64,000 bases of DNA, from assembly GCF_963678635.1 (NCBI RefSeq), contig NC_087064.1:18033802-18097801 (forward strand). Direction: 5' to 3'. Below are positions 56,673-64,000 of the stretch, one piece after another. Every line of letters begins with the position of its first letter. Positions within the stretch are counted from its first letter, which is position 1. Source of the stretch: Symsagittifera roscoffensis. Taxonomy: Eukaryota > Xenacoelomorpha > Acoela > Convolutidae. The position numbers and the translations under genes are program-made. The notes below the pieces were generated by a model. That model worked only from the letters and a program-made list of their open reading frames with translations, searched no databases and was not told the DNA's origin.

Positions 56673-57904
56673 ACACAGAAGCGAAGCTGAGCTTCGCACC
56701 ACTTGCAATACACAATAAAGCTTCAAAATTCAAAAGACTGTGCCTTAACGAAAATTGAAAAACATGAAAGAATTTTTTTGAAATCGTAGGCTCAAAAACC
56801 ATTGCAATTCTTATAGAAGTCAATTACCATAAAAAAAAAGATGGATTTGGACTTAACTTCTTCTTCTCTTTTCTAAAAAATTGATGAAAACGATGAGAAA
56901 CATTTCGGTCAAAAAATTGATATACGATAACTCCTAAGTGTACTCAAAAACTGTACAATAGATCTTGCAACCAAACAACCTGCATACCCAATAAGAACAA
57001 TCGGGGATAAAGGCCATATCCACTATAGAGTAAGATGACAATGAAGAAAACGAAAAACTAAATTTCAAAAACATGAATGCAAAAATTAATAACAATTGCC
57101 ACAAAAAAACTGGTAGAAAATCTGAAAATACTCTGAAAGCTTATGAAAATAATGCAAAATCATCAAGAATTATCAGTTATGCAATTTATACACAACGGTA
57201 AAAGAGCTAAATCACAACAAAAAAAAACATGAAAAATTTTTCAAAAACTTCAGCCAGAAGGAACCACACGCCTCAGTATCCTGCAGAAGTTGCCGCCACT
57301 TTCCTTTGTAGACAAAAAAGTCGAATCTAATAAGCAAAAAAAATTTGGAGAACTACCAATTATTTTGATTTTTTTTGTGACAAATTGAAACAATACGTTT
57401 CACCATCATTTTCAATCGATTTCAAATAAAATTGCTTAAACCTAAAACACACCTTACTAACTAAAAGTAAAACTAGTTTCACACACTTTAAGAACAAAAA
57501 ACAATCAGACACTATTCATCCGAAAAAAAACTGAAATTTATTTGAAAAAATCTAGCAGAAATTCAAAAAAAAAATTATTTCTAAGAAAAAATTTTGGCAC
57601 CTATAGAAACCAGGAAACCATAATCTAGTTTAAACCTCACGAAGAAGAAAAGAAAGTATCAAAAAATCTACCAATAAATTACAGAATTAATAACTCGACA
57701 AGTAAGCCGACAAAAACTGGGTCGAAGTCAAAAAGCCGACAAAAAAATCAACTTACATCTAAAATTCTTTTTCAGCTGTAAAACAGTTAACACTTTAGAA
57801 ATATAGAAACATTTGTAGAACGCCAGATTTTAGTCATCCTGTGGACAAAGTTTTTTACGTGAAAAAAGTCTAGTACCCGATTGCAATATCCTTGCGCAAG
57901 GGTA
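56673..57904 (-). repeat. T2 element ends, ~1.2 kb apart
   Basis: Left hairpin GAAGCTGAGCTTC with 'caccacttgcaatac' and right end ttttttacgtgaaaaaagtc..ccttgcgcaaggg. Whether they bound one element or two remnants is unclear. Confidence 0.4.
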
Positions 57905-59927
57905 AAAAAAGTGAACTATTTTGAAAATAATCCGATGAGAATTTTGACAACTAGCAAAAACTTCTGAAACTTAATTTGAAGCTTAATATTTTTGCGCCAA
58001 TTTCATATGTTATGTAGGAGAGCGTTATTCGCGTTCCATTTAGCAAAGGAATGGAGCTTGAAAGAAAACTAACGTCAAACAGTCAAATTGTTTAACTTAG
58101 CAATAAATTCTGTCATGTTTTTTTCAGCAAAATTTCGTATCATTTCATTTGAAAACTCATTTCTTGATTTCTTCATTTGCACCGAAACATCGATGAAAAA
58201 TTCTTTAACTCTGCATGCAAAGACACAGCTCTTCAAAAACTGTCAATCTCAGAACTCTCAAGAAATTTCAGTTTATGCAAGAAAGACTAGCGCCAATTGC
58301 AAACGAGTTCAGTCGGTAGCTGTTCAAGTAAAGTAGCACAGAATGTCCTGATCAGAGAAAACAGAGCTAATCATTGAATTTGTTAAAATTCAATAATAAA
58401 GCAAGTAAGAAAAACAAGTAAGATTTGTACGAAAAATTGTTTACGGGAATAAAGTTTAGTTCCCGATTATAAGATACTTGCAAATGTAAAAGAAAAAAAG
58501 GTTAAAATAGGCCTTGAAAAATAATATCTGCAATTTGCCGGAATTGAAACTCTAGCCTCGAAATTAACAGTCACTTGTCCTCGCATCTGAGCCATTGCCG
58601 CTTGATAATCGTCAAGCACTAGCCAACTTTAAACTAGATACAAAAGATGCTCTTTAATTTCCGATGCTATGCAGCAAAATTGCCAACAATTGAACACTTT
58701 TATTTACTACTTGAACGATAAATAAATCGATTCATAACATAACTCTACGCTCGATTGTGTAAAAATAACGGAAATATTAAATGCAGACACGCTTAATTCA
58801 CATCTGCTGACCACATATGTCTGTTGGCAAAAAAATGCAGTGAGTTTTTTTGAATGTTCCCATTTGCTAACGCTTACTTATTGCAAGCGTAATGATTTGA
58901 AAAAGGCTTAAGTGTTCTCAGAAACATCAGTTGTTACAAAACATGAAAAAAAAATCTTCGAAAACCAAATTAACTAAATTATACAATCATAAATACTCCT
59001 CAAATTTAAAGTTCAGATTATCTTATCGAAAATAAGGTTTGATGACCATGACTTATCATCCGATTACCCTATAAACTTTCTGTTTAGCAAATAAAAGAAG
59101 AAGCACACAACCGAAATGAGTAAAATTTCTCGTTGAATATCGAAAACCTTCTAGAGAGACCAGAAAGTCTTTATATGGCATAGCATCAAATGCTCAAATG
59201 AAAATCAAGGCGACACAATGCAAAAAAAACCTATTCGACACAGAGACGAAGCGGAACTCGCACCACATGCGATACAAAAACTTGAGCCCAAAATGAAGCG
59301 TAAAAACAGCGACATGTTTTGTATTTTTTGAGAGATCAAAAAAATGCAAAAAGTACGTACGATGTAGCTTTATTCTAGCACTCATGATTCATAAAGGCTT
59401 AAAAACTTAAGCCAGGCGTGTGAAACATTTGTTAAGTAGAACATAGCCGATCGAAGATTGGTAAATAGTAATGAACGCAATAAAAAAATAGTAATAGTAA
59501 AATAGTAATAAACATAAAAAAATAAGAAAAAATAGATGCCCTTTGAGCTCCTTGACTTTCTAGAACAGTTTATGATTGGCACTTTTTTGAAAACATGAAC
59601 CCAACTTGAGAAAACTGGAACTCATGGATTTTTTGATTGTTGACTATTGATTTTTGCTGAACCGAGGTGTCAAATGAAAAATGAATTCACTGTGAATCAA
59701 GATACCAAATAATTCAAGTGCTTTTGTTAAACTAGTTGTTTACCCGGAAAAATCTATATTCCGATTCGACAACGTTTGCTAATCACAAGAGTAAGCAAGG
59801 TGAGATTGTACAATTGAGAGCGAAATAACATTGGGTTGAGCTTTTGTTTCCTGGCAAAAGGTTTTGCCAAAAGTGAGAGGTGGATTGATTTACAGAACCC
59901 AAACATAGCCAACGGATTGTTGGTAAA

Positions 59928-60408
59928 GAGTCAAGGAACGCAAATAAATAAAAAAAAACTGACGTGTTTTTTTTTGAAAAAACCAAATTCGCCTTTTCAA
60001 ACCAAAAAAATATATGGCCTTAAAGGTACTTGCATTTCAAGAGCAATTTAGCACTGGCACTTTTTTGATAAAATTAACCCAATTTAAGAAAACAGGACTA
60101 TTAGGAAAATTTTTCATTCCGCTGGGAAATCTAAAAATTAAATTCCACATTCGAAGCTAGAAATCAATCAAGTTTTTCGTGTCATTTCAGCTTTCATAAT
60201 TGGTGAGTGCATGCATTTTGCCTACCTTCAGCAATTGAACTTGAATTGAACTCAAATAGTGCATATATAACCGAGTGCATACATTTGTGCAATTATAAGT
60301 GTGAATGCAATTCTTTTGATATTAGAGACTAAGACTTTTCCTGGCAAGAAAAAAAATCAAAAAAATCATCACGACATGTAGAAGAGTCTGAACTACATTC
60401 ATCGACTC
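59928..60408. mobile_element. Family C MITE-like element (~480 bp)
   Basis: GAGTCAAGGAACG at the left and CATTCATCGACTC at the right, with outer flanks also inverted (agccaacggattgttgg / cttcaacaacc). Interior 'cattttgcctaccttcagcaa' matches the family. Confidence 0.6.
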
Positions 60409-60429
60409 TTCAACAACCAAAAAAAAATT

Positions 60430-60772
60430 ACACAGAGGTGAAGCTTCACTTTGCAAGCACTAGCGAGAACATGACAAAACGCACCTCTGGAGCTCAAAAA
60501 ATTGAAATAAGAAAAGTATAAATAAGCCTCGAATTAGTAAAAATTCTGCGAAATCTAGGACTCGACCCCAAGACCTACTGCGACCTAGAAATTATGAGTC
60601 TCACGAACTAAACACTCATCCACTGACGCTTAGTCCATCACATGCTATGAAATTTCCAATGCTACAGATCGTGACTATAGCAAAAAGACACACAAGTGAA
60701 CACTTTTATTTGCGAGTTAGGTTAGAAAAATAGAAGGTTCGTAATAAAAAAACTAGCTGCTCGCTAGCGTAA
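60430..60772 (-). repeat. T1 tRNA-like element (short form, ~340 bp)
   Basis: Left end acacagaggtgaagcttcac, tRNA-like module about 60545-60625 (minus strand box B GGGTCGAGTCC), right end tagctgctcgctagcgtaaa. The best-preserved uninterrupted short copy. Confidence 0.6.
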
Positions 60773-62004
60773 ATAGAGGAATTTCTGTAATCAGAAGAAA
60801 ACTAACATCAACTCACCTAACAAATTTCTTCAACCAAACAGTTTATCAAGAAACATGCGAATAATTGCTAAATAAGTTTAATTCAACAAACAACTCTCCT
60901 GTCATAAGTTCAGCTCAATTAAACTCAATACTTGCCAATTCTAACGTATTGCCATGATTTATGAACTATCAGTTTGTTGAACTGAAATTGCTGAAGACAA
61001 TTGACAATTAATTCTTTCTATTCAAAGGTTGCAATATGGCAGCTATATTCGGTTGAATTTGAAGAAACTCGAGGCAACACAATGACTACTTCTCAATTTT
61101 ACTCATCTTGAGGTTCTCCTAGATTTATTGATTAAGCACAAGTTTGTAATTTCAAAACATCTTTTTTAACCACTAACCAGGTAGCGAAAAACAACTTGTA
61201 CTCAATAAAAGCTCGTACCAATCAGACGAATACTAGAAAACAGACAGGCCAGTAAGAAGACAGTTTTTTGAATAAATATTTATCTTTTGTCACGCAAAAA
61301 TCAAAATATCAATTACAAGACAATTAACCAATTTTCTTATATAAAAACGATCTCAGATTCCCCGTAGTAATTCCTGGACTATATCAAATGAGTAATTTTA
61401 TTTTAAGAAGTTATTTCAGATACCAAAAGAAAAGCTAAAATTTCAGCTTGAAAACATCGCCAATTTCTAATGAATATAATAGCATCAGAGTTAAAACATG
61501 TCAAACTTGTCTGCCAACTAAATGTAATTCAATGGATGTTCTCTGGTTGCTGACCGTGCACCTTCACTAGCATGGAAAACATTATTCAAAATCAGACTTG
61601 GTAAAATGACAAACTAAAGAACTTTCAATTATAGCAAAAAAAAATAATCAAATTAAAATCCATGCTTTACAAAATCGGCAAAAAAATAGTGCCAGAAAAT
61701 ATAAACGATTTTTTGAAAAGATGGCCGACAAACAGTTGGATAAGAGTCAAGAAACTCAAGTAAACAGAAAAAAAATTATTTGAGAAAAAAATTACTGACC
61801 GAAACGTAATATACCTATTAAGTCTTAGATGAGGTAGTTTTATTTATTTTTCAGGAAATTGGACATTTCTTGAAATTTATGATTCTTACAAAAAATGACA
61901 AAGGTTAAACAAAGGTATTTATTATGTAAACAAAGGTATTTACGGGAAAAAATTAAGTACTCAATTGCAATAACCTTGCTTATCGCAAGGGTGAAAAAGA
62001 AAAT

Positions 62005-62840
62005 TTCAAAAAAATTATCAATCAAACTGAATAAGGCTAGCTTTGATACAAATCATGCCAAGACAATAGAACGCGAAATTAGCATCAAAGAAAATTACCG
62101 AGCGGTAAAAAAAAAAGCCAAAAAAACCTTGTCGGAAACCCTTTAAGCCGAAAAGAAATTCAACAAGAATGAAGACTTGTAAAAATTATTAAGTCGCCCT
62201 CAAAATGCACACACACATATATACACCATCTTTTCTCTCATCAAATTAATCGGCCAGTAAAATATGAGCAGAAACCTATTTATCCGAAAAAAGGATAAAA
62301 AACAAAATAAATGTCGAAATAATATATCTATCAAACTGATTAAGGCTAGTTTTGAAACAAATCATGCCAAGACAATAGAATGAGAAATTAGCATCAGAAA
62401 AATTACCGAGCGGTAAAAAAAAAGCAGAAAATACCTTGTCGGGAACCCTTTAAGCCGAAAAGAAAGTCAAGAAGACTGAAAATTTATAAAAAAAAAGTTA
62501 TTAAGTCCCCCTCATCCTCAAACACACACACGCGCGAAAACTTATTCGCTCATTAAACGAAACAATTTATGCTAGTAAACCGATAAAACATGGACAGAAA
62601 GCTATAAAGCTGAAAAAAAGGGATAAAAAAACAAAATAAGACAACTAAAAAATATCAAAATAATTTATCTATCAAAATCAATAAGGCTAGTTTTGAAACT
62701 AATCATGCCAAGACAATAGAATATGAAAATTGCATCAGAAAAACAATGGCCGAGAGGCAAAAAAGCCGAAATTTTTTCGGAAACCGTTCAAGCCGAAAAG
62801 AAATTCAACAAGACTGAAGATTTACAAAAAGTTATTAAGT
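62005..62840. repeat. Three tandem copies of a ~310-340-bp unit
   Basis: 'aaggctagntttgaaacaaatcatgccaagacaat' (n variable; shown in short form as aaggctag and catgccaagacaat) recurs near 62030, 62340 and 62681, and 'ttaagtcnccctc'-type ends near 62190, 62500 and 62835. No coding content. Confidence 0.7.
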
Positions 62841-64000
62841 CCCTCTGCCGACAAATCTTGAGCAACCAAACGTAAATCCGACTATCGAATTTTTACCAGA
62901 AAAACCCTTTACAGCGATTAAATTTCAAGACTTTCCCATTCCTCCCTCCAGCCTAGTAATAAAAAATGTAGCCTCAGTACATTGTGATTTTAATACTATG
63001 GGGAGGAGCTTCAATTTTCTGGGGGTGTGCGCTAAAATGGGAAAGACTGAAAAAAGCAAAAGAAGTAAATATTTCGTTCATTGAAACTTAAAAAGCAAGG
63101 ATAGCCGGATGAAAAACGAGCAAAAATGTTATACAAGTAGCAAAAAAGCAAAAAATTTTAGAAATAAACTAGAAACGTAACAAAAAATACGCAGCAGAGC
63201 AAAGCCGATAACCTTAGAGCAGAATAAAAACTGTTTTCATAAAAAGCCTTTAGAGTTTTGGGTCCCCTAAAACTACAATGAACAACGCTTGCAACGACAA
63301 GGAAATTTGCTTGCAGCGCAAGAAAATCTATGATGTGGCACCTAAGCCGACAAAACTTGAGCAGACTAACGAAAGTTAGACAATTCAATTTTACCTTGAA
63401 AAAAATATATATCATTTATACTGAAAAAAAGGTGTGGCCGGGACTCAAACCACAATTTTAGAATGTGAAGGCGATTAATTTACCTCCCGACCAAGTGAAA
63501 AGGAACCTGGCAGCTGTTTGATAGAAAAAATCTAGTTCCTGATTACATGATACTTGCTGTATTGAGTGTAATTATGTGCCAAAATAGAACACCCGACCGG
63601 GAGTTTCAGTATCTCGCGTCCTCGCATCAGCGCCAATGACAGTTGTCAATCTGCAACGAAAAAAGCAGGTACCGCAGATGCTATTAAACAGCCAAAACTA
63701 TGCAGCAAAAAGGCCACCACATGAACACTTTTGTTTGCGAGATGGGCTGTAAAAAATGAAGATTCGTAAAATAAAATTATACTAACAAGTTTGTGCAATA
63801 TTTAATTTTACTTGGGTACCACTAAGTTTGTACGGCTTAAATAAAAGCTTACTCTTCTATTATGAGCCTGCTCGCTCAGTTTATTTGCTTGAAATTGAAC
63901 TCGAAATTAAAAATTACAAACCTATTATCTCATCACTGAAACAACTTTTATGAATTTCATTAGCAGAGTTTTTTTTAATCACGAACAACTTTGTTCCAAA

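Larger units (their letters stand above)
55887..64000. other. Gene-free, repeat-dominated right flank
   Basis: No exon I can support. Contains a T2-like unit (56673-57904), tRNA-like modules (58540-58615, 60545-60625, 63433-63515), a family C element (59928-60408), a T1 element (60430-60772) and a three-fold tandem repeat (62005-62840). 60780-61600 shows nothing recognisable. Confidence 0.5.

Noticed and set aside
1-64000. CRISPR array or prokaryotic origin
   Set aside because: Spliced exons with GT/AG, poly(A) signal and animal gene families; no regular short repeats with unique spacers.

Overview
The window is AT-rich animal (metazoan) DNA. It has spliced protein genes with short GC-richer exons, introns mostly of hundreds to thousands of bases, canonical GT/AG splice sites, and intergenic and intronic DNA dense in small non-autonomous transposable elements. 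No bacterial operons, CRISPR arrays or canonical rRNA/tRNA genes were seen. The protein families (sphingosine kinase-type lipid kinase, PLAC8 family, SLC12A9, a TAFA-like cysteine protein) fit a metazoan. The repeat density and 8-bp/TA target duplications fit an invertebrate with active hAT and Tc1/mariner derivatives, but the species cannot be named from the sequence.

Layout. 1-546 (+) is the last exon of a sphingosine-kinase-like gene, followed by a poly(A) signal. 6665-11427 (-) holds a two-exon gene for a small secreted or membrane-anchored protein with TAFA (FAM19A)-like similarity in its last exon. Its first exon lies inside an ~8.1 kb segment that is tandemly duplicated (8380-16505 and 16506-24545), so an identical second first exon sits at 19189-19453. 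24603-32863 (-) holds a PLAC8-like (Cys-rich) gene of at least three exons. A compact unidentified gene on the opposite strand (about 25100-25728, introns of about 40-70 nt) is nested in its last intron. 40306-55578 (-) is a nine-exon SLC12A9-type cation-chloride cotransporter-like gene. All splice phases match, but one exon carries an internal frameshift with about 20 conserved residues missing.

Non-coding DNA. Several repeat families recur: hAT-type MITEs with perfect or near-perfect 8-bp target duplications, Tc1/mariner-type foldback MITEs flanked by TA, MITE-like elements bounded by GAGTCAATGAACG inverted repeats, two ~160-bp degenerate tandem-repeat families, and a striking dispersed family. 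In that last family tRNA-like promoter modules are bounded on both sides by short GC hairpins.

The genes look functionally unrelated (lipid kinase, secreted peptide, PLAC8 protein, transporter), as usual for an animal chromosome. The most interesting points are the tandem duplication that gives the TAFA-like gene two alternative first exons, the nested gene with tiny introns, the frameshift in SLC12A9, and the hairpin-bounded tRNA-like elements.
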